This document shows positions 33,968-45,798 of a stretch of 64,000 bases of DNA, one piece after another. The notes below the pieces were generated by a model. That model was not told the origin of the DNA. It saw only the letters and a program-made list of their open reading frames with translations, and searched no databases. The translations under genes and the position numbers were made by a program. Positions within the stretch are counted from its first letter, which is position 1. Each line of letters opens with the position of its first letter. Source of the stretch: Tolypocladium sp. Sup5 PDA-1 (Eukaryota; Ascomycota; Sordariomycetes; Hypocreales; Ophiocordycipitaceae); contig JPHH03000003.1 of assembly GCA_000750105.3 (NCBI GenBank), positions 1,178,001 through 1,242,000 on the forward strand, written 5' to 3'.

Positions 33968-34836
33968 TTACAGAAGAGCGACGACACCGGCGGCCACGAG
34001 CAGCAGGGCGCTGACGCCAGTAGCGGCGGCGCCGTTGACGTTGGTGGGAATTCCCGTTGGGGCCCTGGTGGTGCCAGCAGGCCCAGACTCGGAGGGCTGG
34101 GTAGGCGAGCCGCCGGTGATGGTGCTGTTAAAGCCAGTCCAGGCGGTGGTGTACCCAGAGCTGCTGGGGCAGACGGTCGTGTTCAGGTCCTTGGTCTCGG
34201 TGATGACGGGGATGCTAGGCGACGAAGACGACGAAGACGACGTAGTCGAGGTGGTCGAGGTGGTTGTGGGCGTCGTGGAGGTGGACGAGGTGGACGAGGT
34301 GGACGAGGTGGACGAGGTGGTGGGAGGAGGAGGGGTCGAGGTGGTCGAGGGAGCGGTGGTCGACCGGGCCTGCTCGAGCCCGCCGGAAACGCTGAACGCG
34401 GCGGCGCAGGCAGCGAGGTCCATGTCGTTGGGGCAGCACCAGGTCGTCTTGGAGTGGTCGTGGGTGCAGTAGTAGCCGGCCTCGCAGGAGTCTGTGGACC
34501 AGTCAGTCATCATGTTGCATGGAGCGCACCTCACTCGACTAGGACCAGGAGAGACGTACTGCCAGAGCCGTCGACGCAGCAGGACTGGCCGGCGCCCGGG
34601 TTATAGCAGTGCGCGACGCCGTTGGCAGCCGAGCACTGGTCGAAGCCCGCGCCGCAGGCCTCGGCGCAGGTCGCACCCTCGCCGCAGTGCTGCTCCTCGG
34701 GCTTATAGCCGCTGGTGTCGCGGGGCAAGAGGCCCAGGCCGGGGACGGGCATGACAGCGAGGCGGTAGGGCTGGGCCTTGGAGAGGGCGGCGGCGCCGGC
34801 GGCGCAGGCCAGGATGGCGACAGAGGTGAAGTGCAT
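33968..34836 (-). CDS. Secreted Cys-rich, Ser/Thr-rich, probably GPI-anchored protein
   Basis: Two minus-strand exons, 34836-34560 and 34491-33968, with a 68-nt intron (GTACGT donor), encode 266 aa. I do not recognise a named family. Layout: hydrophobic signal peptide MHFTSVAILACAAGAAALS (1-19); a segment with 12 Cys (about 51-130), including two CC pairs (SCCVDG and TWCCPND) in a chitin-binding- or granulin-like spacing; a long Ser/Thr/Pro-rich stalk (about 140-195, SST repeats) suited to O-glycosylation; a second region with N-x-T sites (LNTTVC, FNSTITG); and a C-terminal hydrophobic tail GVSALLLVAAGVVALL preceded by small residues (NVNGAAATG), the pattern of a GPI-attachment signal. It is therefore probably a cell-wall or plasma-membrane surface protein. 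The stalk DNA is a 9-bp tandem repeat. Function is unknown. Confidence 0.78.
34281..34316 (+). repeat. 9-bp coding tandem repeat (GTGGACGAG), 4 copies
   Basis: Four perfect copies lie in the surface-protein gene and encode repeated Ser-Ser-Thr on the minus strand. The repeat length is a multiple of three, so copy changes would alter stalk length without shifting the frame. Confidence 0.9.
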
Positions 34837-37302
34837 CTTGTCTGCTTCTTGCGACGATTTGACGATTCGAAATTCGGTCGGTGGCGCGACGAGGAAGAGG
34901 TGTGAGGCGTGAGGTGTGAGGGAAACGCGTTGGCGAGTCGACGGATGCTAGGCTGAAAAGAGCGGAACGAGTATTAAGCAATACTCTGGCGGCGAGCGGA
35001 TCGACAAAGACGTGAGCCTGCGAAAGCCTCAAAGGCCGAAACGAGCGCAAAGGGAGGTTGTTGGTGATGTTGAAAAGAAAGCGGAACAGGGAAGAGGCAG
35101 CGGCGGGGAGAAGAATGGAACGGACAGCCTGGTTAAGCAGCAACAGCAACGGGCGGGCGCACTTGCCAACTGCGGAGGACGACGCCAACGACTCCTTTTA
35201 ATTTCCCAGGACGCCCAGTCGTTCAGCATCTCATCTGCTCGGGCGCCGTGACTGGCGGCGCCCAGCAAGGGGCTCCACTGAGCACGTCCAGTTTAGGCCC
35301 TGCGCCAGGGGCATCAAGCCGCTGGGGGGCGGCGCCATGCCGCTTTGGGCGTGGTGGGGGTGGGCCGGGCATCCAGGTACTGCCGCTGGTGAGAGGTTGG
35401 CAACTGGAACCTCCACTGGAACCTCCACAGGGACCTGCGAGTCTCACTGGACGGCAGTCGATTCATTTCGCCGACGACGTGTGCCGGCAAATCTACAGCA
35501 ATTGCATCGCGAAAACTCTGGCCATGGACGGTGAAGCTCAGCACGTCTTGACCGCATCGCAGATACGAGCGTGGCTTTGCACCAACACGACCTACTGCTC
35601 GGTTCGCGTGCCGGGGCCGCAGCGGTCTGCCTTCTCCTCACTGCAAGCCGAGGCTGACTGCCATCTACAGCGCGCATGCGCCCCCAAGTCCTCATGTGCG
35701 TGCTGCTGACGAGAGACGAAGACGAAGACGAAGCCGCCTCCCTTTGACGGTTTCAAGTCATGCGGAAAAGGTCAAGGGCAGTTGTCGCTCGATAATGCCT
35801 CGCGCCTCTGACTCGCTGCCCCGTGCGTGCATCCGAAGCACCCTCGTTGCGCCAGCGCATGCCACTTACACGAGCCGGCAGACAACAAACACCTCAGCGC
35901 GCCAACGCGCCAACTCGCCAACTCGCCAACAACTCACAACTCAGGCACCGAGGTTTCCATAAAAAGAATCATCCTCGGCGGCGCCAACAACTGATCAATG
36001 CCCGCCGTCCAACCAACCATCATCTCCCGCGTTTGCTCTCTGCGGCTCCGCACCAACCAAGCCGCTGGCCCTAGTCCGTAGCGCCCCCGAGGCCCTCTGT
36101 TGGCCCCCGAGGCGCTAAATTAAACAACACAACCCAGCCGGCCAGTGGACCTCCCGCCTCTCGCGAGAAGCTTGTTTCCTTTCATGCACGCACCTTGTCA
36201 GAATTTTTACAGAGTTTTGCCGCGACGATGCTGTAACTGGACGGTCGACGCCGAGTCGTGGCAGGCAGCTGAAGAGAAAAATGGCGCGCTGGTGGCCAGT
36301 CGTCGCTGGTGCGGCCGCCGGTCCCGGTCCTGGTCCTGGCTGGACTTGGCGTAGGCTTCAGCAGCTCACAGACGCCCACGACGATGGTTTGCTCATGGAC
36401 GTTTGAGACGTGCGCCAGTTTCAGGGCCTCTGTGACACGCGCGCACCAGGGCCACCCGACGATAAGACGTTGCGCCAGCATCCAGTGGCGGGCAGCCCGT
36501 GTCCGCCGTCGGCCGTTCCTTTGTCTCGGCGCCGGCGCCTGTCTCACCTTAAACTGCCCGATTCCGTCGCACCTTGCATGCCCATCCGAGCTAGCGACGA
36601 CTGCCGAGGAGCAAAAAGAAAGAATAACTAAAACAGCCCATTACCAAGGGCGACTATGCCCTCGCGGAGAAGGGCAACTCCGTACACGACGGGGAGGGGG
36701 TCGAGGGCGGACCGAACATCCGGCCTGGCCCGACGAGCCCATCACCACCATCACATGGCCCGGTGGTAGTGAGTGCATCCGGGTAATGTCTTGCTCCCTT
36801 GGCCATTGGGTAGCCTTTTCGTTACTGCCGCGATACGGGCTCCGCTCCCGTCTGGGGAGGGGGATGCGTCTTTCCGCCGTCGTGGCACTGCCCGTGCAAG
36901 ATTGCAAGTAGATGCAAGTAATCATCACGATGCAGGTCGCCGTACGAGGTGCGACTCCAGCTAGCCTCCTGCGCTGCTCCGTATTCCATAGTACATGCAC
37001 GCGCCCGTTGCTGGTATCTCGTAGAATGCGCCCGCCCTGGCAATCTCTTGTAGAGTGCGAAGCCCCCGACATTGTACGTACCTGGCAACAGGTCCAAGTA
37101 ACGGCAAAGAAGAGAGCAAGGGACGAACAAGGAATAGGGGAAATGTGCGGCGAGTACAAGGCCCGGGTATGCACACCAGAAGGGATGCCATGTAAGTCGG
37201 CCATGACCTCTGCTTTGCCCGCCGGCCAGAACCACACCCAGTGTTTGGGCACACATGTTCAAGACGCCTCTCCATCGTCGGTATCATATATGGCGGTGCT
37301 CG
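34837..37302. other. Intergenic region upstream of the surface-protein gene
   Basis: These 2.5 kb contain no supportable gene. Open frames at 35248-35709 and 36309-36911 (plus) have no domains and are crossed by equal frames on the other strand. An 8-bp tandem repeat sits at 35900-35930. Confidence 0.6.
35900..35930 (+). repeat. 8-bp tandem repeat (CGCCAACK), 4 copies
   Basis: The unit CGCCAAC followed by G or T is repeated four times at 35900, 35908, 35916 and 35924 (last copy lacking its final base). It lies in noncoding DNA. Confidence 0.85.
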
Positions 37303-37575
37303 CTATGTGGACACACCTCTAAAGAGCTCTTCGGGCATATAGGTACCCACGACGACAGCAGAGAACGTGACCATGAGGTTGACGTGGCCACCCGAGGCCA
37401 GGGCAGTGCCGTAGATGAACAGCGAGGCGAGAACAGTGTTGATTGCCAATACAGGCACCCAAGTAGCTTTCCGATAGCTTATCAGTGTTGCGGTGATTTG
37501 TGATTTGCCCTGATAGGTATGCCAAACAGGCCAGTGGCCACGCCTTCAATAAACTGTCCAGGCCATATACGAGAC
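37303..37575 (-). pseudogene. Aquaporin-like (MIP family) gene remnant, frameshifted
   Basis: On the minus strand from about 37575 a frame reads PGQFIEGVATGLFGIPI, then one base out of register a second frame reads ITATLISYRKATWVPVLAINTVLASLFIYGTALASGG as helices (shown here only as landmarks) and continues through HVNLMVTFSAVVVGTYMPEEL to a TAG at 37303. The SGGHVN-x-M-VTFSA part corresponds to the MIP half-helix box that normally reads NPA. Upstream there is a stop in the first frame and no start codon; downstream no further MIP helices (second half, second NPA) were found. This suggests a decayed fragment of a fungal aquaporin/glyceroporin-like gene. An alternative is a real gene with unusual introns, but I could not build one. 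Family assignment is from pattern recognition only. Confidence 0.45.
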
Positions 37576-38079
37576 AGCGGTCAGTGTCGAGAATTCTCCA
37601 TCCGCATCCGGGCCGGTCGGTCTGGACACCTTAGGTTGTGCGAGGCACGTAGACGACCCCTTTCCTCCCTTCGGTATTACGTCCCTTGACGACATCTCCT
37701 GAGACAAATGGCAGACCTGCCGCCACGCCCCTCGACAACACCTCGACAACAATTTTCAACCTGCCGTGATGGGAATCAGGCACAGAGGCAGACATCTCAT
37801 ACATGTAGTGATTGATGTCCTAGTACACTACTATACAACGCCCTGTTCGTACTCCCATCGATATTATCAGACACCGTCCCGGTTTGCTCACCCCGTCCAT
37901 TATCTCGCCAGTTGTAAACGTCCGTCGAGAACCCATCTGCCATCTCAATATGGTACATATCCTCCATGCTTCTCCACGTGGTCGCCGCACCGATACTCTC
38001 ACCTCAAGGTATCCCTCCAGATGTCGTACAACTCGCGGCCAACTCGGAATCGAGCTGCCGTCATCGTCCGGGGCCAATA
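37576..38079. other. Intergenic region downstream of the BTB-bromodomain gene
   Basis: About 500 bp between the aquaporin-like remnant and the end of the next minus-strand gene. No separate gene or RNA was recognised. Confidence 0.5.
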
Positions 38080-39458
38080 CTACTCGCCTTCCTCGCCGCC
38101 CATCTTGGCGATCCACTTGTTCATGTTCGAGTACTTCTCCTCAAACGTCCGCTGCAGCTTCTCTCCCGCGGCCCACATCGGGTCGCCCTTCTTCCAGTAC
38201 GTGAAGCAGTTCTCAAAGATCTGGCGCACGTCCGCCAGGAAGTCTTCCTCGTTGACGTACTCGCGACGATCCATCTTGCTCTTGACCGTGCTAAGGTCCA
38301 TCGGCCGTTTGACCTTGTCGAAGTAGTCTGGCACGCCGTCCTCTACCGGCTCTACCGGGTCCTTGAACGGGCCAACCAGCCGAGTCCAGAATCCTACGTC
38401 AATGTGTGAGTTTCCAGCTCGTAGACGTAAGAGGAAGAGACTTCTCCAACTTACCAGGTCCCGAAAGCATTCTGGTCAAGAGGTCGGCGCAAAAGTCCAA
38501 CTTCTGTGACGTAGAAAACGTGCGACCCTCCAAGTAGGCGGCGCTTGAGCGTCGTTTCTGCGGCTTGGGGAGCGGCGTGCGGGCAGGCTTGCGGCCAGCC
38601 GCCTGATCCTGCGTCGTAGCAGATGCATTTGGAACACCGCTCGACCGTCGATTCTTCTTGATGTTGTTCAAGATCTCCTCATCGCTCATGTCGTCCAGAT
38701 AATGGACGTTCTTCCGCGGCAGTCCCGCAGCTGGTACACTAGGGGAGTCGACCGGCGCCTGGACAATCGGCGAGATGTCAAACGAGCTCATGGCCACCAC
38801 CAGCTCGCTGAGCACTTCTTGTGGCAGGGACTTGGCAAACTCGGCCCTGGCATCCGACGACCTCATGTATTCAGCTGCCCACGACAGCAGCAGAAGTCGA
38901 ATCGAGGAGCCTTCCGGGGTGTCTCGCCAAACCTGTATCAGGAGCGGCGTAGCGGGGATCCTCTCGGTAAGCCGTCGACACTCGGCCATGGCCTCTAGCG
39001 TCTTGTCGCAGAGGCCATCGATGCCGAGATTGTGGCCCAGGTTCCAGAGGCCGACCAGCGACTCATACGAGGGCACGTTGGCTTCGTCGGCAATCAAGAC
39101 ACCGGTGTAGAGGAAGTTCTGCGCCAGTCCGAATACATCATTTGCAAATTCGGGAAGCTTCACGACGTGCTCGACGGACTCGTCGGCGCCCTTGTCCGCG
39201 AAGAACTTGCGGTAGAAGTCTGAGCGATCGCACAGGAAGTCCTTTTGGATGCCAAAGGGCTGTTCCTCAGGCCCGACCAGGATTATGACGAAAATCGGGT
39301 GTGGCTGGCTGCAGACAATGTTAGATGGATGAAGACGACAAGGCCTTGGAGCTGGCATCTTACAGCCATGAGAACTTGGGCTTCTCGGCTGTGGTTGTGT
39401 TTGTGGCTATGGTCGGCGCGACCGTAGCAGCACCGTTGGCAGTCGCTTCGGCAGACAT
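38080..39458 (-). CDS. BTB/POZ domain-bromodomain fusion protein
   Basis: Three minus-strand exons, 39458-39364, 39308-38455 and 38393-38080, with introns of 55 and 61 nt, encode 420 aa. Layout: a short Ala/Thr-rich N-terminus; a BTB/POZ-like domain (about 32-115, VIILVGPEEQPFGIQKDFLC to NFLYTGVLI) of the type used for dimerisation; a helical BACK-like region (to about 210); a linker with a basic patch (LPKPQKRRSSA near 290); and a C-terminal bromodomain (about 300-415) with the ZA-loop signature DYFDKVKRPMDLSTVKSKMD. Helix B reads IFENCFTYWKKGD, so the position of the acetyl-lysine-binding Asn (N140 in human BRD4 domain 1) is Trp383. The protein is probably nuclear and chromatin-related, but acetyl-lysine reading may be altered or lost. 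The frame closes perfectly across both introns. I know no standard name for this fungal architecture. Confidence 0.9.
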
Positions 39459-42400
39459 GTTGCTCGTTTCTTTGGTCCGTCAGCTTCGGCTTGATGAAAA
39501 AGCGTAAAGAGAAGGAGGTTGGAGTCGAGGTGAAATATCTGCAAGTGAGGGCATAGGGGTGGGGGGGGTTTGCTCTGAAGAGCGTGCCCTCAGAGATCAT
39601 GTGAGCAGCCCAGCAGTGCCTGGTGGACGCGACAAGATGTCGGACATGACCGGTTCGTGACTCATTCCCATAGTAATGGGCCATTGGCAGTGTTCGAGCC
39701 ATGTTCACACAGAGCAGGCTGAACATGAGCTGTGAGATGGAAGAATCGACTTACTCGAACCATCGGCGACGCTCCCCCAAGACCCCTTCTCACAGCTTGG
39801 TCTGCCTTGTCGATGCCGCTATCGTGTTCAATCACACGCGTACAGAAGCGATGACGACTCTGGCGAAATCAAAATGCTCTAACTGGCAGAGGTTGATGCC
39901 CGACCGCGAGCTGTTCTGAGTTTCGACGTGGATGGGGTGAGTTTCTGGCCTGGAAGGTCGTGGCACTGTTCCGAAGTGCAGCTTCTGATTGGCCGGTGGC
40001 TGATTACGTGATGTGCCGCATTCGTCCAGTGAATCCAGTTCTTGTAGAACATCAGTTCAACAGGTGCGCACGTAGGACGAGTCAAGGTGGCGAGCATCAT
40101 ATTTCTCTTGTGGACTTTTTTTTTTTCTGGCGATTATCTGATCTACGATTTTCCTGCAAACGGCACGAGTTTTACGGTATCAACAGCGTGGCCTCATCGA
40201 GCAATGGTTGCTCATTCATACAGACGTTAGCATGTCCCGAGACCAATATCTGGCTGCGGGTATTCTGAATAACGAAACTGACAAGATGCAACGGCAATTC
40301 AGCAGATGCTAATATCAGAAATCGCATAGCATAAACGAACCTCTCCAACGGTTGTCCGTAAAGTCAACATCGGTTGTGTCGGGTACTGTTCCGCCACTAC
40401 CAACGAGCTACCCTATACCATTCCATGACCGTTCGCGCCCGCCACACCACTCCTACCACGTTGCAACAACCGTCACATCTACAAGCCACCATGGGGCATT
40501 ACGACCGCAGACTCCTTGGGTTGAGTCGCAAGAGTCACAAACAGTTTTAGGGAAGCACGGCTCATCAACTACTGCAAAGCTGGGCGGCTGTGGTTGAGTG
40601 ACGGACGACCATCTCGCTGGATGCAACTGCTTGCTGTGCGGGAGGGAACCGAAAAGCAGCACTGACAGCCAGACGAACGGTTGGTGCAAAGGCATGGTGT
40701 CTACAATAAAGAACCCTTGATCTCAGGTCATCACCGTGGAGACAGCCCGCCGGCTCAGCATAATGCCATGGCCTCTCGACACCTCAACCGGTGAGACGGC
40801 GGCGAGCCGGGAGAGTCTGGTTCTGGCGAAGGCGATGGAATAGGCCCAACCAAGATCCTCCAGCGATGCCAGCAGGCGTACCATACTGCCTCTCGTACGA
40901 GCGGCTCATCCTTGAGCTGCCCCCTTTTGATGACAGCTCCTCGTTCCAGCTGTGGCTGAATGAAGTAACTACAGCCTGTCCGATCCGGTCGTATGGACCG
41001 AGTCCTGCCCGGACTTCCTCGCAAAGAAAGACGACGCGCCGGGCAAGTCAAGGACAGCTCGGGCAGCAACAAGGCCATCGAGAATGCTCCGCCAAGGACC
41101 AGCGCGTGCGTTTCATCGCCACGGTCATCATGGACAACAAGACTGGCCCGACGGGTAGCCCGAAAGACGCAACGATATCGCGACGGCCTTTGTATTACGT
41201 GTTCCTCAACAGTCATCGTCTGGCGGACCCGCCCGAACGCGAATGCAAGAACACATACTCGTAATAGGGGGCGTGGAGTTGCAGGTTGGACGTACGAACT
41301 CCGTACGGCACTGCAGCGTGGAGATTTCGTTCTGGAAGCGAGAAGGCAAATACCTAGGGTTGGCAGGGTGTCATTTGGGATACATCACATCACATGTTGG
41401 TTGAACGGTTCTCCATACCGTGTCCTGCGCGCGGGAGCCCGCTGCCGACCACGGCCGTGAGGCGAATCGAATCGGTGCTGCTGCCTGCCCGGCGGCAGAT
41501 GGAAGCACGGTATCGTAGACTGCCGTGGATGGCATGACATGACTGCTGCGAGTTACCTTAATCATCAGGTCAGCAGTTTTTTTTGCGACGGGGGGTGAAT
41601 TATGGCGCGGCCGCCCTGCGAGATCCTGCAGTCTCCACGCCTGATGTGCGACGTGCCTTGGCGGAGCGGGAGCCCGATGCCAGCCGACCCCATCGCGATA
41701 TGCACAGTTTCAGTTCCGGCCATGGCACAGCTGCGCAGGGGAGCAAACGCACGACGACAGCGTAGCCGAAGTACCTGGTAGGTACGGATACCCCGTAGTA
41801 GTACGAGTAAGAATATCGGTGGCTGCCAGCGCAGAGGAGACAAGCGGGTGGTCCGCGCTGTCGTCCAATTTCTGTCAACACCATCAACCAAAACCCCACG
41901 AAGTGTCTGGCCAGTCCTACCCCACGGGGCAACGATCAACGCCATTGTTCCGCTGAAAAATAAATAAAAATAAAATGCTTGAAGTCGGCCTGGCCTATCA
42001 AGGGGCGACCCGGCGCGGTAGTCTGCTGCAGCCGGGCCCTCGCTCCCTCCATGACGGACGCCGCACCCCCCGTTGTGCTGCGGGTGCGCTGTGCTGCAAC
42101 TCAGCTTCGCAATGCCGTACGTGTGGCACGATGGCGATATCGTGATCAGCTGTTTTTGCCTGTCGCCGTGTCGGACGGCCCCGAGCACAGCAGGGAGGGG
42201 CGTCGCGTACGGGGCCGAGATCTCGGCTGATCGAGGTTTTGTCGATGAGGGCGCTTGCAACATCACCATCAGCCGACTTGCAAAGGGCAAAGCTTGGTTC
42301 CCTTCCGACATTGACGCCTCCCCCCCCCGAGCTGGTCGCTGTCTCTTGTGCTCTCCGGACGCACGAGATGCATTTCCGCCTGCAAGGCGCTGCGGCACTG

Positions 42401-44252
42401 CACATCACTGCACATCACGGCACGCCCCCCAGGCTGGGCAGGTGGTGCCTGTGTCTGCCTTGCGGGCGGTGCTTTGCTTTGCTTGCCTTTCCCTGCCGCG
42501 TGCCTCCCACACGCACTGCTGCCCCGACGATGGTCTCACATCCTGTAGAGTGCATGCAAACGTCGAGCACTGTCCGCCACGGCTCGGGGCGTGCGCTTGC
42601 AACCCAGGATCGGAGCCGGCCGCGGCAGAACCCCGACCTGCGGGCTGGTTTCATGAAGCGTTTCGAGGTCCGGGGCGCGGGGAACGGGCTCGTCACAGCT
42701 CATGGACCGCTGCGCGGAGGGTGACACGTGCATATCTCTCTTATCGTTTCGGCGACGAGAGATGAACGCCTCACCGTGTCCAAGCACACTGCCGTGCAGG
42801 GGGGCTGTCGATAAAGCCGTCGATCACCATTGAACGCCGTCGGCCGGCGCGGAGTATTTTTATACCCGCGCTGTGTACGCGTAGCGCAGCTCGGGAGCTG
42901 TCAATCCCTCCGTCGCCGCCGGCAGCCACGTGAAGTGTGTGGGAGAGATCCGATGCTTGGGGGCCGTTGCAGGGCGTTGGGTGCCGTTATACCTAATTTG
43001 TACGTAACCGTGGCTCGCCAAACCACCACGGGATGCCGTGTCTGGTCGAGCCATTTGCACCGAATAGGCAGAGACAATATTTGCTGTCGACTTGTGACTC
43101 AACAGGCAGCTGCTAATAATCCGTACTCCGTAGTTGCCCTCAGCTTGCACAGGCTCGTGGCCTCGCTCAGAGTCTCAAGCCAGGGACAACCCCGGCTCAT
43201 GGCAAGGCGGTGGGCAACGTTCGTCGTGCCAAGCCAAAAGTCATGAGCGCTTTTTGGCCCAGTGCCAGACATCCATCCATCATCGGTGTCGTGTCGCGGC
43301 CAACCAGAGACTCCACCGCATGCACAACCACCAGCACGAATTGGCTGACAGGATTGAGTCTTTTTGCCAGTCTCAGGTGATGGCTTGATGGCTCTGCAAC
43401 CACCCAGACGAGCATACGAGTACATAACATAACATACAGGAACGCGTCACGATAGTCTTCTGCATCGTAAGTTGCGTGAACCCCGGCTCGACTCTGACAA
43501 TCTTTCTGCTCTTGGCAGCTCCGATTGACCAATACAGGCCTTGGCCAGGAGACTGCCGTGATCGAACCCCCCCCCCTCCTTTTCACATGTACCTGTAAGG
43601 CTGGACGCGGCGAGGCGTGCGCCTACGAAAACGTGGAGCAGATCGGAGGAGGAAGAAAAAGAAAAAAATTGCCCTCTTGAGGATGTACCTCCACCCCACA
43701 GGTACAACCCCCTCAGAGTGGGGTGGAGGCCCCGTCAGTCGAAATTCTCAACCGTATCATCTGTGGGGCGCCTTTGCGACGAGACGTCAATGATGCCATA
43801 AAAAAGAATTTTTAGCCCTTCCAGAAGCATGTGGCAGGGCGGCCAGCAGCCCCAGCACCGCCTGGCGTGGACATGACGAAGCTTTCCACTCCACAGCCGG
43901 ATTTGACCGATCTCAAGCCAAGGCCGCTTGCCTGATTCAAACCGACGATTCGCCGACGGCGCGTACGAGAATTGTTCGGCATCTTGAATCATGGCCTCTG
44001 TCAAGGTCTGCCCCCAGCCCTGCAGGGAAGAAAACCCCTAGGCGGTGTGTTTTGCGCTGCTACGAGTAGTTGCCAGGAAGCTGGTTGTTGTTGCAGTTGC
44101 AGTTGTACGAGTAGGGCTGGTTGCTGTCGTGGCAGCCTCTCGCCCTTGTCCCGTAACAGGGCCACTGCTGCTGGCAGTCATTTGGCTGAGGCTCGGTGGA
44201 CCTGTCTCCATTCATGCTATCTCGGCGTCAATGTTCGGCGCTTCGCCGGCGC
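39459..44252. other. Gene-poor region of about 4.8 kb
   Basis: Nothing here can be supported as a gene. The long frames at 41565-42398 (minus) and 42073-42765 (plus) overlap each other and have Arg/Ala/Cys-rich, domain-free translations. Homopolymer C runs occur at 42320-42328 and 43567-43576, and several TACGAGTA-type words lie at 41802-44113. Confidence 0.6.
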
Positions 44253-45798
44253 CTAGCCCGTGTCCCCAGCCTCCGACGAGACAGCGGTGCTGCCGTGGCT
44301 CTCGTGGTCGTCCTCGTCCTCCCCCGTACCGTCGTCGCTTCGGCCAATCTCCTGGCCGAGCAGGACATCCTCGCTGCCCTGCCATTGCGGCGGTGGAGCT
44401 GGCATTGCTGCCTCGTCCTCATCGGCCCACCCGTAGTCTTCGTCGTCCTCGCTGTCTGGTACTTCCAGCTCCGTCTGCCCCAGCTTTCTCTTCTGCCGTG
44501 CCAGATCTGCGGATCCTGTCAAGGGATTGCTAGCAGCATCGTAGTCGATGCTAGTCGCTCCCGTCTGGCCCTGTGACGTTAGCACACTGCCGAGGCTCGC
44601 AGGCATTGAGATGCTCTGATCCAACGTACAGCTTCAATCTTAAATGCAGACACATGCTCGACGGCTTCATTGGTGGCTTTGCCATCAACCTTCTGCAGGG
44701 CTGCTAGAAAGACGCTGCTGAGCTTCTTGCCTTCCCAGGCCCAATCCCTGAAAAGCACGAGTCGAGTTGATATGCCTTGCTCCCACACAGTCGCATTAAT
44801 GGCAGCGACCAGCGTTGCGCCCTGCTCGGACTGCATCCTGGTTGCGCACGGCGATAAGATGACGACTGCACAGTTTCGCGTGGCGGCCAATCTCTGAAGC
44901 GCATTCATGATATGCTGAAAGCCTTGCAGCCGCTTTGCCGATGCGGTTGGGCCTGGAGGGTGACTGTGAGCGGCACGTCAAGCCAGGGGTCGGGGAGAGT
45001 TGGCGGTACCTTTGCTTGCCTTTGCCTTTGGGGCCGTCCGCCCATCTTGGGACTTGGGAAGCGCAGAGTTTAGCAGCGCTGATATGGAGCTGATAACCAC
45101 TAGAGAGACGCCCGTGCTGATTGATTTTGCCGTTGGCCGTGATATCAGAGCCATGACGTGAGGCAGAGTGAGGCAAGAGTAGTGGGTGAACTTGCTCCAG
45201 TCCACACTCGAGCCATCATTGGCGTCGTCTTGATCCCTGGAGACTTTCACAGACTCAATGACTTGGGTAATCCGTTGCCTTTGTACCTTTTGGAGGCAAT
45301 CTGGAAAAGCATTGTTAGATCACTTGCCTTGAACACGGGGTGATGATGCCGGGTCGATGAAACAGACCTACCCAAGCCACTTCATGACCATCACAGATGG
45401 TGTTTGCGGCCATCTGAATCCTGCCAGAAACGTCAACGCCCTACTACGCGCATTGCTGGAAAATGAGAGTCATCCTACGCCAGAGCGGTTTTGCCTGTGC
45501 CCGGAGGCCCCCAGATCTCCGCCACTTGACCGCGTTTGATGCCGCCATGACGGGTGGAATCTTGCGACTCCGCAGTCGCCGATCCAAGCAGCGCTTTGTC
45601 GAGCCTCTCTAAGCCGGTTGATATGTGCACAGCGGGGTCATCCTTCAGTTCGTCCAGCGCCTGCGAGGCAGCAACTGTTGGCAGCCGATCTGAATCTGGT
45701 CAGTTTTGGGCAGGGGCAGGCTCGGCGTCTCAGCACTCACGGGTACCCGGTATATCGAAACTCGATATGTCATGCCCATGGATGGAATGATAGTCCAT
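44253..45798 (-). CDS. RAD55: Rad55/Rhp55-like RecA-fold recombination protein (Rad51 paralogue)
   Basis: Six minus-strand exons, 45798-45741, 45689-45479, 45420-45368, 45300-45010, 44952-44630 and 44570-44253, with introns of 51-67 nt, encode 417 aa. Rad55-type paralogues help load Rad51 on single-stranded DNA during homologous recombination. Seen: the HRLPTVAASQALDEL lead-in; Walker A GPPGTGKT at 80-87 after RGQVAEIW; EVAWVDC (101-109) typical of the RecA beta-strand; and TRLVLFRDW in the C-terminal ATPase half. The Walker B strand reads SLVVISS (173-179), with Ser178 where RecA-fold ATPases carry Asp. The last about 105 residues form an acidic, disordered tail (ELEVPDSEDDEDYGW). Each splice junction restores the family-like frame; intron 2 donor GTCTGT is the weakest call. 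It could alternatively be another Rad51 paralogue (Rad57-like), but the N-terminus fits Rad55 better. Confidence 0.78.

Noticed and set aside
41565..42765. Overlapping long frames on both strands (277 and 230 codons)
   Set aside because: The two overlap in antisense, and neither has a domain. Both are expected in GC-rich DNA with few stop codons.
19466..45798. Possible secondary-metabolite or other gene cluster
   Set aside because: The neighbours are unrelated housekeeping genes, and no polyketide synthase, NRPS, terpene cyclase or P450 is present. IDI1 is a primary-metabolism gene.
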